In this document: positions 15,643-25,196 of the stretch, piece after piece | Layout: each line of letters begins with the position of its first letter | Position numbering within the stretch: position 1 is the first letter of the stretch | The notes under the pieces: model-generated | The model's input: only the letters and a program-made list of their open reading frames with translations | Databases searched by the model: none | What the model was told of the DNA's origin: nothing | Made by a program: the position numbers and the translations under genes | Virus record (IMG/VR): IMGVR_UViG_3300017788_000020 | Span: 1-64,000 of that record | Direction: 5' to 3' (one strand) | DNA from: a virus | DNA length: 64,000 nt

Positions 15643-17043
15643 ATGAGATTATCGAGATTCCCCGCAGGGATGAAACCTCTGCAATCTGATTTAAACGCTA
15701 TCAGCGAGAATGTAGAGGGCGCATTTTCAGATTTACTCAACGTATTCAGCAATAATACGCAAGGCGTTTTATTTGATGCACTGTTACCTGTGGTTACTAA
15801 AGACGGGACCACGCTGAGTGTATTCACGCCAGCGCAACATGTAGGTATTCAAGGTAACGTTGAGTACGTAAAGCAATATAGCGAACTTTTTGATGTCGAC
15901 GATGGTCTAGGCGGCGAGCTTGACCTCCGTGTAGAGATCTTTTTTGTTTTTACACGGGTTCCGGTCACAGCTACTCGAAATTTCCTAAGCCTTGAGCCTA
16001 TTAAAGGTGTCAACATACTGCAGAATTTCGAGGCTGAGATTGCTACACATGTTCGACCGCATGTTGTTTATCTGTGGACGAATAACTTATCCGCAAGCGG
16101 CGAAGTGCCGGCATTAGGTCCCAACGATGTCGGGCACATCAAACTGGCTACTGTTATATACACAGGGGTTGTTACTATAACGGACGAGCCGCAGAACAAG
16201 TTCACGCTACCTAACAGTGTGGTGGTGCCGACGCAAGCACACGCTGCGCAGCACATGCCGGGCGGCAGTGATCCTTTACCTATTGCCACGCTGACGAATA
16301 CGCTGACAGCAGGTAGCAGTGCTGGTTTGATGCCCATAGGCGCGCTTGCCACTACAATGCAAGCTGTACAAAATCTGGTGCCGAATAATGATTCGCCTTT
16401 CTTGGCGTTCAGTATTGTAGGCACAAACACGCTTGTCAATGGTGTATACGATCCGCGCATAGCGAAAGTATCACTGAAGACAGATGCGAGCTTGACTGTG
16501 CACAACTCTAATGAAGGACAGCGTCTGGGCGTGCGTTTTGCACCTAAAGGAGCTACCGCTGGACAGGCAGACGAGGCTGCGCGGCGCGATCACATACATG
16601 CAGTATCAGAGAGCGGTATCGTCGTAGTGAACTTAGAGCGCACGTTGGCAGCAAGCGACTTAGGTACGTTGTTAACAATAACAATCACCGCCTCGGATCT
16701 ACCCCAGAATGTTAGACTGGGGCAGATACTTGATGTCAAGTATTACTGGCAGCCAAGTAACCTGAGCGAGCTCAATAATCATGACGACAACTTGGTCGCC
16801 GTGCCTTGGGTTGTCGCAGCCATAGGCGCGTTAGGACTGACTACAGTCGGTGTACGGACCAATGTTCTCGCGAACAACACGTTCCAGGCCGAGATCGGAG
16901 CCGCTGGTTTGACCTACCTTACACCGCAAATGCAGGCGGAAGTACAGTCGTGGACATCGCCGCAATACAGTCAAGGCACATACCCATCATCGGGTAAACT
17001 CCGTATGGTTGTTATAGGTTTACGTGAGGGCGCTAATGGTTGA
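15643..17043 (+). CDS. Structural (baseplate/fibre) protein, 466 aa
   Basis: It begins MRLSRFPAGMKPLQSDLNAI. It has a HAAQHMPGGSDPLPI segment (about residues 201-215) and a second ATAGQADEAARRDHIHAVSE segment (about 302-321). Both 'H-x(n)-GGSDPL' and 'A-x-RRDH-x-H' patterns recur in phage fibre and baseplate proteins, where histidines often bind metal in trimers. The rest is unassigned. The stop overlaps the next start by 8 bases, so it opens a long co-translated plus unit. Confidence 0.6.
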   Translation: MRLSRFPAGMKPLQSDLNAISENVEGAFSDLLNVFSNNTQGVLFDALLPVVTKDGTTLSVFTPAQHVGIQGNVEYVKQYSELFDVDDGLGGELDLRVEIFFVFTRVPVTATRNFLSLEPIKGVNILQNFEAEIATHVRPHVVYLWTNNLSASGEVPALGPNDVGHIKLATVIYTGVVTITDEPQNKFTLPNSVVVPTQAHAAQHMPGGSDPLPIATLTNTLTAGSSAGLMPIGALATTMQAVQNLVPNNDSPFLAFSIVGTNTLVNGVYDPRIAKVSLKTDASLTVHNSNEGQRLGVRFAPKGATAGQADEAARRDHIHAVSESGIVVVNLERTLAASDLGTLLTITITASDLPQNVRLGQILDVKYYWQPSNLSELNNHDDNLVAVPWVVAAIGALGLTTVGVRTNVLANNTFQAEIGAAGLTYLTPQMQAEVQSWTSPQYSQGTYPSSGKLRMVVIGLREGANG

Positions 17044-17836
17044 GTTGCTTGCCGCAGACATGCCTGCAACATGCCTTGTAGGGACATTCAGTGTTTGGAA
17101 GGTTGCGGCTGATGTACCTTATGAAGAGGTACTCACGCATTTAGGCGAGCCGCTGCTCGAGGCAAAGAACCTGGTTGTGGGAAACGCATTGCACGTGCTT
17201 GTGCAACTGCTCCGAGGTAATACAGAGGACTACACTCCGGCGTACATAACGATAGGGAGCGGCGGCGATCTTGATCAAGTGTTCAGGCTAGACCAAGGTG
17301 CGCGCGTACCAGCTTCCATCGCAGATACTTACATACGACGTCCTGAAGCACGTATACCTATTGTCGTTACAGAGGACGGCGACAAACCTAATGTGTGGCA
17401 TTATGTGGCGGTTGCGCGGCCGCATGAGGCGCTGACGCCTGTAATCAATGAATTAGGTGTAGAGACCCGCAACGGTACGCTGATCTCGCACTATATAAGT
17501 GAAGAGGACAGCACGGGACGCGCTACGCGCTATGTGAAGACTTCACTAGAGTATTTGATCATCAAATGGCGCTACGAGTTAACGCTTGCGCTTAATATCA
17601 CTGGCTCGGATCTTGCGCCTGTTAGCGGCGGCGTCTACCTGCCATTCACGCTGGCGAATGGCGTGACAATCATGACAGTACTTGTTGAGCCGCGGCCCGG
17701 TGCTAGTACAACACGCGCACTGTATTTCCAGCTCAGTAATGGTACTGCAGGGACGGTCGACATACAGAACAACAGCACGTTGCTGTTCACACTAAGTGAT
17801 GGTACGCCTACTAATATCGAGGTAACAACGCCGTGA
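17036..17836 (+). CDS. Structural protein, 266 aa
   Basis: Not assigned to a named family. The ATG at 17036 is chosen over the upstream GTG at 17024 because GAGGG precedes it. The protein is a mix of strands and short helices (MVELLAADMPATCLVGTFSV). The last ~80 residues are Thr/Ala/Leu-rich beta structure. The stop overlaps the GTG of the next gene. Its place between structural genes argues for a virion component. Confidence 0.55.
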   Translation: MVELLAADMPATCLVGTFSVWKVAADVPYEEVLTHLGEPLLEAKNLVVGNALHVLVQLLRGNTEDYTPAYITIGSGGDLDQVFRLDQGARVPASIADTYIRRPEARIPIVVTEDGDKPNVWHYVAVARPHEALTPVINELGVETRNGTLISHYISEEDSTGRATRYVKTSLEYLIIKWRYELTLALNITGSDLAPVSGGVYLPFTLANGVTIMTVLVEPRPGASTTRALYFQLSNGTAGTVDIQNNSTLLFTLSDGTPTNIEVTTP

Positions 17837-18861
17837 TCAACAAATACGCACTCGACCCCATCACCTCGTTTGCGGCAGCTTTTGCAGGAAAAAACCTGTT
17901 AGCCGCTACTGCTGACAATATCGATACGCACGGTAAGCCGCTCACAGAGAAAGAAGAACAAAACCGTGTCATCAAAAGTATCCGCAAACTACGCCACGCG
18001 GCAGGCGGAAATATCCACAAATACAAAGCGAGGGCTTTCCAAGCAGGTCTGCTACACGGAATAGATCCGCTAAAAGACACTCAGTCCCCCGGATGGCAAT
18101 GGTCACAGTCGCTTCCTGTTGTAGGGACGCAGCATCACGCAGTGCAGTATAATCTAGGGTACACACTCGGGAAACGGTACAAACATCTACCGCCAATAAT
18201 CAAGCGCAGAAAGTTAGCCGAGTTGCATACGCACATAACAGCTATCCCCGAGTTTCGCGACATACCACACATGGCGGCAGCGGCTGACGGTATTAAGCAC
18301 ACGCTTAAAGAAGACGCAGGCTTACCGAACGGGCGTCCGGCGAAAGTTTTACGGCTGCTAGGTATTAAAGATACGTTACGTAGCCAAGACCGTAAATACG
18401 GGCAACGTTTGATGGCGGGGAAACTGCGATCTTGGCGAGAAAATGCAGAACGCAATGTCAGTACAGCCGGCGAGTTGGCGGCCAAGTGGCTTGATGCGGA
18501 TCGTTTTGTGGTTAGTAGCATAGACAAAATTGCACCTCTACGGGACCTCAAAAACCGCTTTGTCAATCGCGCAATCATCCGGAATCTGAAAAAAGCCGGA
18601 CCTGAGTTCATATATACGCGCAAAGATGCCGCCAAGACGTTAGCGCTTCAGTCACTCCTTTCGCCTAGATTGGGTGATATAGGGCACGGCGCCAGGGCTA
18701 TCAGACAGAGCTTACTCATAGACCCAGGACGCACGTTACGTAGCGGCGCCCATGTCGCGCAAGAGTTCTCAGGTACTCCCGTAAAACCGTTCATCAATCA
18801 CATATGGGGCGGTGTGCCCCGATCAAAAAAAGGATTACATGGCACAGCAGATCACAACTAA
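17833..18861 (+). CDS. Basic, helix-rich virion-type protein, 342 aa
   Basis: A GTG start overlaps the upstream stop (GTGA). The product is strongly basic and helical, with many Lys/Arg/His (KSIRKLRHAAGGNIHKYKA; RDLKNRFVNRAIIRNLKKAG) and no membrane segment. Similar basic proteins encoded among tail and portal genes are often internal or DNA-contacting virion proteins, but that is inference. Not recognised as a family. The next gene starts 22 bases inside its 3' end. Confidence 0.55.
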   Translation: MINKYALDPITSFAAAFAGKNLLAATADNIDTHGKPLTEKEEQNRVIKSIRKLRHAAGGNIHKYKARAFQAGLLHGIDPLKDTQSPGWQWSQSLPVVGTQHHAVQYNLGYTLGKRYKHLPPIIKRRKLAELHTHITAIPEFRDIPHMAAAADGIKHTLKEDAGLPNGRPAKVLRLLGIKDTLRSQDRKYGQRLMAGKLRSWRENAERNVSTAGELAAKWLDADRFVVSSIDKIAPLRDLKNRFVNRAIIRNLKKAGPEFIYTRKDAAKTLALQSLLSPRLGDIGHGARAIRQSLLIDPGRTLRSGAHVAQEFSGTPVKPFINHIWGGVPRSKKGLHGTADHN

Positions 18862-21121
18862 GTATCGCGAGTACAACACATCCGCGATTCAAAACAGGCG
18901 CTACGTAAACGTAATTACGCCAGGCGTGTACTCCGGTTACGTGATTGTCGCAAACGCGAGTCGTCCTAATGTTCTTGACATTGTGACAGGGGCGAGTGCT
19001 ATATCTACACTGGTCACGGCCGAAGGTGTGGTGATTAGTGAAACAGCGAATGTACCGGGTGCCGTCAAAATAGCACCTGCCGACCCAAACTATAGTCGGT
19101 ACGATCTGGTGATTGCAGAATATGCATACTCCACAGATCCAAACAAGACGCCGACGTACAAAGTCATCCGTGGTCCTAATCAACTTAACATAGGTACAGA
19201 ACCTGTGAAGCCTCGACCTACAGGCGCCACGCAGATCGGCCTCGCATATGTGCACGTACGCGCCGCCGCACCGTACGTGTTGACCACGGACATTCATCCA
19301 ATACCAAAAGCTGACTGGATAGATAGCCAGAAATGGGGCAACTTACGGCCAGAAATCGTAGTCAACGACGCGGCGCTGCTCTATGTTTACCCAGGTACTT
19401 ATCCTAACTCTGCGGGAACGGCGATCATATCATATCCGGGCGGATACTCGAGTCGATTGTCGGATACCTCGCTACTAGTCGGCAGCGAGCGTTGGTACAT
19501 GTTTGGTTTAACAGACGACCAGCGCGTAGAGGTAATTGCGTACGCGGCGAACAAAGACGATCTCCCCGAACTTTCTAGCGACGTATTCGCGCTGGCACGT
19601 GTGCGTGTACGTAAGGTATCTAGCGAACGCATCGAGTTGGTAGAGCTTGAGGATATGCGCATGCCCTTTACACGCGCAGGGTTCTCGGCAAACGAAGACT
19701 TAAAGTACCAAGATCTACTCGCGACATCTGTGTTTCAATTCTTGCGTGTAGAGAATTTCGATACACTCGACGTGGTTTTGACTGACATAACCACCGGAGG
19801 TAGTGTTGTTTTAGACAGCGCCGCAAAAGCGCTAACTATAGTCGGTAGCCCAGGTACAGAAGTCGTGTTTACTGTAGGCGACTTAGTCCTGGGTAGCGCT
19901 ATCTCGACAGTTAAGCAATTCATGGTCGCCGCGGATAGCACAATAGATAACCTGGAGTTCGATTACAGCACTGTATCTGGTACTACTGGTTTTAGCGGTA
20001 AACGCTATAAGTTGAATGAGCTAGTGAAAGTACGTTCTGTGTTTGCGACGCGCCTGTTCATTCGGTTTTATGTACCTGCGGCAGAGTTCGCAGCAAAACG
20101 TACCACGCAGTTGTTCAGCATGGGTGTGTTGTTCAACCTAGACGCCGTGGCTCTGAATACCCATTCGATAACAGAACTCGGACTCAGAGAGCTGACTAAC
20201 TCTATAAACAACTTGATCAACAACGGCGACTTCTATTATTGGTCAAAGAACACGTTGAGTGGTGTGCGCGCAGATCTCCGGACTCGCGGCGAGCTTGTGT
20301 TCCCTATATCGACTGAGTCACCGAACACAGCGGATGGTTGGCAGTTCACGAATATCAATAGCAACTTCTCTAGCGACAGCGTCCGTCGTGTGTTTATCAC
20401 ACAAGCGGGTGTTAATACTACGGCGCTTCAGCTAGTGATGTCGCCCAACACAGCAAGTACCACAACGGAACCGACTGCGCTCGAGTACCGTATACCGCGT
20501 GCGTTCGAGATGTCAGGTAAGCGACTCACCTTTGCTATCGATTTTTCCGGTGTCTCGCCTCTTGGCGCAATCACAATAGGTATTGGCCAGTTCCGCCGGA
20601 CAGACGCAGGTCTGGTCTTGATTAAGACTGATGAGAACGTTATACGCAGCTTCAGCGGCACAGCACAAGTGATTACCGCAGCCGCTATAGATACCAATAC
20701 GTCTGTAGTATCCTTCTACATCAAGTTTGCGGCCAACACCACGCTCACGGCGACATTCTGGCACGCGCGCGCAGCTATCGGCGATTATCCGGTGCTGCCG
20801 TACGCTTATGTGAGTGATGCGAGCGACAATCTCAGAAGTTACTACGAGCGCGGCCGCTTCTATCTAGCCACATATGCACAACAAGGATCTGTCATAGGTA
20901 ACAGTACCCAGTTTGGCTCACCGAAACATCTCGAGTTAGGTTCGTTGGTGACACAAACAGTGCCGTCGGCAACCGGCGACCGTTCTAATAATGTTTCGGC
21001 TGTAACGTATACTTCTGATAGAGACAGTATTACAGTGTCTGCAACATCGTCTGCCTCCTCTTCTGTTATCATTCAAACAGAATGGGAGTCGTTTGTTAAG
21101 TACGAGAGTAGTGTGATATGA
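18839..21121 (+). CDS. Large structural protein (baseplate or fibre), 760 aa
   Basis: The ATG at 18839 (MAQQITTKYREYNTSAIQNR) is preceded by AAAAGGA and is preferred to 18812. N-terminal residues form a domain with VITPGVYSGYVI and GAVKIAPADPNYSRYDLVIA, a pattern frequent in phage structural proteins. The central part holds a NLINNGDFYYWSK motif that often marks the start of a carbohydrate-binding-like beta sandwich in phage fibres. The end is Ser/Val-rich. The ATG of the next gene overlaps the stop. Confidence 0.65.
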   Translation: MAQQITTKYREYNTSAIQNRRYVNVITPGVYSGYVIVANASRPNVLDIVTGASAISTLVTAEGVVISETANVPGAVKIAPADPNYSRYDLVIAEYAYSTDPNKTPTYKVIRGPNQLNIGTEPVKPRPTGATQIGLAYVHVRAAAPYVLTTDIHPIPKADWIDSQKWGNLRPEIVVNDAALLYVYPGTYPNSAGTAIISYPGGYSSRLSDTSLLVGSERWYMFGLTDDQRVEVIAYAANKDDLPELSSDVFALARVRVRKVSSERIELVELEDMRMPFTRAGFSANEDLKYQDLLATSVFQFLRVENFDTLDVVLTDITTGGSVVLDSAAKALTIVGSPGTEVVFTVGDLVLGSAISTVKQFMVAADSTIDNLEFDYSTVSGTTGFSGKRYKLNELVKVRSVFATRLFIRFYVPAAEFAAKRTTQLFSMGVLFNLDAVALNTHSITELGLRELTNSINNLINNGDFYYWSKNTLSGVRADLRTRGELVFPISTESPNTADGWQFTNINSNFSSDSVRRVFITQAGVNTTALQLVMSPNTASTTTEPTALEYRIPRAFEMSGKRLTFAIDFSGVSPLGAITIGIGQFRRTDAGLVLIKTDENVIRSFSGTAQVITAAAIDTNTSVVSFYIKFAANTTLTATFWHARAAIGDYPVLPYAYVSDASDNLRSYYERGRFYLATYAQQGSVIGNSTQFGSPKHLELGSLVTQTVPSATGDRSNNVSAVTYTSDRDSITVSATSSASSSVIIQTEWESFVKYESSVI

Positions 21122-21834
21122 TATACGAATATTTCATCAAGATAGCGATGGATCCGAAGCGCAACGCTGCGCGGATGGACCCAGCCACGAAAACACTGAC
21201 TGTCCCTGACAGCGTTAAGCGTGTAGCGGACTTTTTTAAGCGTTATAGCTATGAGAACCCGGCGTCTACGCCGCCAGCACAGAAAGCGCCGGCTGTGCCT
21301 ATCCCTCAGAAGACAGATGCTCCCAAAGCAGCGCCAAGATTCGGAGGTCCTTACGGGAAAGCCGTTGGCGCGGCTGCTGCGACTTACGTGGGTTACAAAG
21401 CGTTCAAGCATTTTAGGGAGAAGAAGAGACAGCGCGAGCAAGCCGCCGCACAAGCTCGGCAGCCCTTAGTTAAGGCGGCAGCGTATAAACTAGACCCCAC
21501 TAGCCGCATGCACAGGCTCGCTACGGTACTCAAGAAACATAAAGAAGGGTCGCCTATGTATGATAAGGTGCTGACGCGCGGTAAGGTATATGCAAGCGCT
21601 GCTGCAGAGCAGCAGCGCGGGCCTCTCCACCAAACCATGTCCGTAGGTAAGCGTAACGCGCAACGACAAGTCGCGACGTTGTTCCAGAACCCCGGCGCAC
21701 GTAAGAAGAGTCTCGTACCATTACCTACGACTGGTCGCTTCGGCGCGGGACATGAGGTACATAAACAGAAGCGCGACAACACGACCTCTCAAGCAAAACA
21801 TGTCGGTAGCTGGTTAAGCTCTGTGGCGCCGTGA
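21118..21834 (+). CDS. Basic virion-type protein with LY/IY-x-K-A N-terminus, 238 aa
   Basis: It starts MIYEYFIKIAMD, one of several nearby proteins whose N-terminus follows a (L/I)Y..(F/Y)..K.A pattern. It then has a Pro/Ala-rich linker, a hydrophobic glycine-zipper-like stretch (about residues 81-96, YGKAVGAAAATYVGYKAF), and long Lys/Arg/Gln-rich helices. No domain recognised. The composition suggests an internal capsid or ejected protein. Coupled to the upstream gene by an ATGA overlap. Confidence 0.5.
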   Translation: MIYEYFIKIAMDPKRNAARMDPATKTLTVPDSVKRVADFFKRYSYENPASTPPAQKAPAVPIPQKTDAPKAAPRFGGPYGKAVGAAAATYVGYKAFKHFREKKRQREQAAAQARQPLVKAAAYKLDPTSRMHRLATVLKKHKEGSPMYDKVLTRGKVYASAAAEQQRGPLHQTMSVGKRNAQRQVATLFQNPGARKKSLVPLPTTGRFGAGHEVHKQKRDNTTSQAKHVGSWLSSVAP

Positions 21835-21883
21835 CTGTGTCACAAATACAACAAACACAGCTGACATACTGATCTGTACTACC

Positions 21884-22135
21884 ATGTTATACGACCACTT
21901 TAATAGACTAATCAAAGAAGCTCAGCAGGTTAAGCAAGCCGGCTGGGGAGCTCTCGCGGCAAACCCGAAAGTCGGCAGAGCGTTTAATAAAACCCTTTCG
22001 TCGATAGCTAAACCTAACACACCGGCGAACCGTCCGCAAAGACTAGACACGTTGTTACAAGGACGTGTCAGACAGGCGGGTGTACGGCCGGACGCTGTCG
22101 CACGCACCATGAGGCGCTCTTCTGTAACGCCTTGA
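21884..22135 (+). CDS. Small basic protein, 83 aa
   Basis: It starts MLYDHFNRLIKEAQQVKQAG, again with an LY..F...K-A type N-terminus. The rest is Arg/Pro/Ala-rich (ANRPQRLDTLLQGRVRQAG) and probably disordered. It lies in a 50-base spaced position after the 21118 gene. Not recognised. Confidence 0.45.
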   Translation: MLYDHFNRLIKEAQQVKQAGWGALAANPKVGRAFNKTLSSIAKPNTPANRPQRLDTLLQGRVRQAGVRPDAVARTMRRSSVTP

Positions 22136-22171
22136 CCAGCTCACCGCGGTAACACCTAAAGCACCGACACA

Positions 22172-22810
22172 ATGAGCTTCGTAAAACCACACAGAATCGA
22201 CGACAAAGTCGTACCCAACTTCTATGAGAAGATTCGCACACAAGGCGACTCTTCTGAATTTACTGCTGAGGCTCCCGGCAGGCGCGCATTGCTGTCGTGG
22301 GACGCAGGCATATACAATGATATGACTGGTGCATGGGAATACACACTCCCCTTCTCGTATCTAGTTAATCAAAAACAGTTACACGTGTATTGGTGCACCG
22401 ATGAGTACAATGTAGCACCTCCGCGGCACAGAGGTTGGGCGCTTCTGCTGGACCTTGAGACCATAGAAGATAGCCCAATATTCAACATACTGGCTGATCC
22501 ATACTACGTAGAACTGGCCGCCGACAAAGTGGCTATCTATAACCTAGATAAGTTGTATCCGACGCCGTACATCGGCACAGGCAGCAACCCCTCACCAGGA
22601 CCAGGCAGTGGTAACACGTTACTGTTCGCTGTACCACACACGGCTCTGCCGGGCACGGTCCGTAACCGCCTGATTGTCGAAGATCAAGGCGATAATGTCG
22701 GCTTGGAGATGCAGGGTCCAGGCGACGGTATAGTACTGAAATCGCCGCAGGGTAAATCGTTCCTGATTCGGGTTAACGAGGGCGGGATGCTGACAACAGA
22801 GGAGCTATAA
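22172..22810 (+). CDS. Structural protein, 212 aa
   Basis: Not assigned. It has a soluble N-terminal domain (MSFVKPHRIDDKVVPNFYEK), a Gly/Ser/Pro linker at about residues 132-148 (IGTGSNPSPGPGSGN), and a C-terminal ~60-residue beta domain (VPHTALPGTVRNRLIVEDQG; FLIRVNEGGMLTTEEL). The two-domain layout with a flexible linker resembles baseplate or head-decoration proteins. Three bases separate it from the following metallopeptidase-like gene. Confidence 0.5.
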   Translation: MSFVKPHRIDDKVVPNFYEKIRTQGDSSEFTAEAPGRRALLSWDAGIYNDMTGAWEYTLPFSYLVNQKQLHVYWCTDEYNVAPPRHRGWALLLDLETIEDSPIFNILADPYYVELAADKVAIYNLDKLYPTPYIGTGSNPSPGPGSGNTLLFAVPHTALPGTVRNRLIVEDQGDNVGLEMQGPGDGIVLKSPQGKSFLIRVNEGGMLTTEEL

Positions 22811-22813
22811 AAA

Positions 22814-23857
22814 ATGGCTGAAAAACCAATAGATATTCACGAGACTTACGCAAAAGGTCAAAACCCTTTTGTTCACCACAAAGCAATACACGCGCTTATG
22901 TTAGGTAATCCCGCAGCCGTCGGGAGACCTTACAACAAACAAGAAATAGAAACTTTCTTAAAGAGACACAACATAACGCATATACCATCTAGTCAGCACA
23001 AAGATGCCGTAAATCTGCGTATAAACACAGGGGAAGGCTTTAAAGCAGCCATGCGTGATCTCGCGCGCTCGTTTCAGCGGAAAGACAGATCTTTGTTGGG
23101 TAAAGCGCTTTCTATACCCGGCATACCCGCGACCTTCCTAACGAAATTGCGGGGATCCGACCACTATGATCCTGGCGCGCACTCCGTTAACGTGTACGGA
23201 AAATCACCTGCGATATTGGCGCACGAGATCGGGCATGCTATTAATCAGTCGTCAACTAAACACCCTACTCTACGATCGATCGCTCTCCGTTTTACACCAG
23301 GAGGAATTTTGCGCGAAGAACGCGCAGCGTCTCATCATGCGATGAAGATGCTCTCGGAAAGTCCTGACTATAGCAAACAGGATATTCAGAGGGCGAGCCG
23401 AAAGCTGCATGCCGCATATGGTACTTATGCAGCGGGTGCGGGGTTAGCCGCGCTAGGCGGTGCGCGAAAACTGATCAACATGTCCGTGGATGCGCGCAAG
23501 GCGCGTTCAGCGAAAAAACTACTTATACCGCGCCGCAACGATTTGCGCGGGAGCCGTGTGAAGGCAGTACGGCAGTGGCGTATAGGTAAAGCGATAGATA
23601 AACACGTGCCTGCTGCGCTTAGGCGAGCCTCGGATTGGGCGGGGCGGCATCACAAGCCGATAGCGGCGGGTGTCTTAGCCGCGGCCGTATTAGGTGGGCA
23701 TCTTCTAGGACGCCACCGCGCTAAAAAGTGGGTCAAAGAACACCACAAAGATGATCCAAACTCAATGCTCGAGTTACCGGGAACGAATAAAGGATTCGCC
23801 GCCGCTCAGGCCGGGCTTATAGAAAACGTTAAACGACTACCTAAGACAACTAGCTAA
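22814..23857 (+). CDS. Zincin metallopeptidase-like virion protein
   Basis: A 347-residue protein with the zinc-protease signature HEIGH in ILAHEIGHAINQ (about residues 136-147). An Glu-rich segment downstream, ILREERAASHHAM (about 169-181), could supply the third ligand. The C-terminal half is basic with an Ala/Gly hydrophobic segment (about 281-297, HKPIAAGVLAAAVLGGHLLG) that may insert in a membrane. This combination of protease motif and membrane-active tail fits an ejected virion protein acting on entry, though this is inference. Its ATG lies three bases after the upstream stop. Confidence 0.65.
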   Translation: MAEKPIDIHETYAKGQNPFVHHKAIHALMLGNPAAVGRPYNKQEIETFLKRHNITHIPSSQHKDAVNLRINTGEGFKAAMRDLARSFQRKDRSLLGKALSIPGIPATFLTKLRGSDHYDPGAHSVNVYGKSPAILAHEIGHAINQSSTKHPTLRSIALRFTPGGILREERAASHHAMKMLSESPDYSKQDIQRASRKLHAAYGTYAAGAGLAALGGARKLINMSVDARKARSAKKLLIPRRNDLRGSRVKAVRQWRIGKAIDKHVPAALRRASDWAGRHHKPIAAGVLAAAVLGGHLLGRHRAKKWVKEHHKDDPNSMLELPGTNKGFAAAQAGLIENVKRLPKTTS

Positions 23858-23859
23858 TC

Positions 23860-24117
23860 GTGCTGAAGAAACTCGCCACAATTCTTACACCTAAATATCC
23901 AGACAGTAGTCCTGGTGTACCTAAGCAGACATCTGTAGATCCTGACGAGGCAGACCAGGCCGCGCGCCGCGCATTCATGGACGCTAAGAAAGCTCACAAG
24001 CGATACAAAGAGAAGTACAAGTACCGCACTATGGACCACGGTTTAGAGACCGAATTCTTCTCCGGCTCGACTAATCCGTCCACCAACGGCAAAGATATGC
24101 CAATACGAGGATTATGA
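23860..24117 (+). CDS. Small basic protein, 85 aa
   Basis: A GTG start two bases after the metallopeptidase stop. N-terminus MLKKLATILTPKYPDSSPGV; the middle is a charged helix (DEADQAARRAFMDAKKAHKR). Not recognised. The stop overlaps the start of the next gene (ATGA). Probably another minor virion component. Confidence 0.45.
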   Translation: MLKKLATILTPKYPDSSPGVPKQTSVDPDEADQAARRAFMDAKKAHKRYKEKYKYRTMDHGLETEFFSGSTNPSTNGKDMPIRGL

Positions 24118-24713
24118 ATCTATACGAATTGTTTTTATCAAAAACCGCCCAAAAATGGCAGGTTCTGGTCGCCAAAGAAGTTGGGAGTGTAACCAAGCTT
24201 GCGGCTAAATCAAATATATCTTTGTCGCAGGCTTTAGATAATGTACAAGACGATCGCGGCTTCTTTGGTAAGGTCACTGGCACCAAGCACCTTCCGAGAA
24301 TACGCAGCGTGTGGCGCCGCATGGCTAAAAGTGCGCGTCCGATTGCCGAGCATACGCGCTACTCACGAAAATATAACCGTTATCTTTTGGATGCCTGGAG
24401 CACCGAACGTGATGCAGTAGGACGTATCGCGCCTGTTATCATGGCTGTACATGGTAGGCATAAGATTACACCTGATCTTATTCAGCGTATAGCGGCTCAG
24501 CACGGAAGAGCAATAGAGCCGACGCATGTGTCTGGTATGGTACAGGCCGTTGCTAAACACCGCGCACGGCGCGCGCTTAACCGTAAACTTCTTATAGGCG
24601 GTGCCGCGACACTGGCCGCCGCAGGCGGTTACGGCATCTATAGAGCACTAAAGAGACGCAAAGAACTCAAACAGCGAGCACGCAATGAATCTATACAAAC
24701 AATACCTAAATAA
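24114..24713 (+). CDS. Virion-type protein with N-terminal LY motif and TM segment, 199 aa
   Basis: It starts MNLYELFLSKTAQ, nearly the same as the next protein's MNLYKQYLNKLAA. The body is basic and helical. A hydrophobic segment lies near residues 158-172 (LLIGGAATLAAAGGYGIYRA) before a Lys/Arg-rich tail. The shared leader suggests a common targeting or processing signal. Function unknown. Its 3' end overlaps the next gene by 29 bases. Confidence 0.5.
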   Translation: MNLYELFLSKTAQKWQVLVAKEVGSVTKLAAKSNISLSQALDNVQDDRGFFGKVTGTKHLPRIRSVWRRMAKSARPIAEHTRYSRKYNRYLLDAWSTERDAVGRIAPVIMAVHGRHKITPDLIQRIAAQHGRAIEPTHVSGMVQAVAKHRARRALNRKLLIGGAATLAAAGGYGIYRALKRRKELKQRARNESIQTIPK

Positions 24714-25164
24714 GCTGGCTGCTGTACTAGACCAGACATATAAGAACACGCGACTCAGTGATAAGGCGCGTCGCGCGGCTCATTTAGGTATTGCGCCGTT
24801 AGCTAAGCGGCACGCGGTCGTGAAACACGACTTCGAGCAACGTATGATAGCGCGGAATGCCGTATCACTACGCAAAGCAAAGCTAAAGAAACTAGCAGCA
24901 TCACCGGCGTGGACACGTAAAGAAGGTAAAGATCCTGAAGGCGGCCTGAACGCCAAAGGCGTGGCTTCATATCGTAAAGCCAATCCCGGCAGTAAACTTC
25001 AGATGGCGGTGACCACTGATCCGAGTAAACTAGCTCCGGACTCAAAAGACGCTAAACGCCGTAAATCTTTTTGTGCTCGTATGAGCGGCATGCCTGGTGC
25101 GATGAAAGACGCTAAAGGGCGACCGACCCGTAAAGCGCTCGCGCTCCGAAAATGGAATTGTTGA
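24685..25164 (+). CDS. Phage conserved protein, SPAWTRKEGK type (DUF6321-like)
   Basis: 159 residues. After the MNLYKQYLNKLAAV leader comes a basic helix, then a block I recognise from many phage genomes: SPAWTRKEGKDPEGGLNAKG (about residues 73-92), SYRKANPGSKLQ, KRRKSFCARMSGMPG, and a C-terminal ALRKWNC. Elsewhere the family is annotated only as a domain of unknown function, and its strongly basic conserved residues hint at nucleic-acid contact. Here it is fused to the virion-type leader, so it may be packaged. Confidence 0.7.
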   Translation: MNLYKQYLNKLAAVLDQTYKNTRLSDKARRAAHLGIAPLAKRHAVVKHDFEQRMIARNAVSLRKAKLKKLAASPAWTRKEGKDPEGGLNAKGVASYRKANPGSKLQMAVTTDPSKLAPDSKDAKRRKSFCARMSGMPGAMKDAKGRPTRKALALRKWNC

Positions 25165-25196
25165 TACATGACACTCACATAGGAGACTACCGAAAC

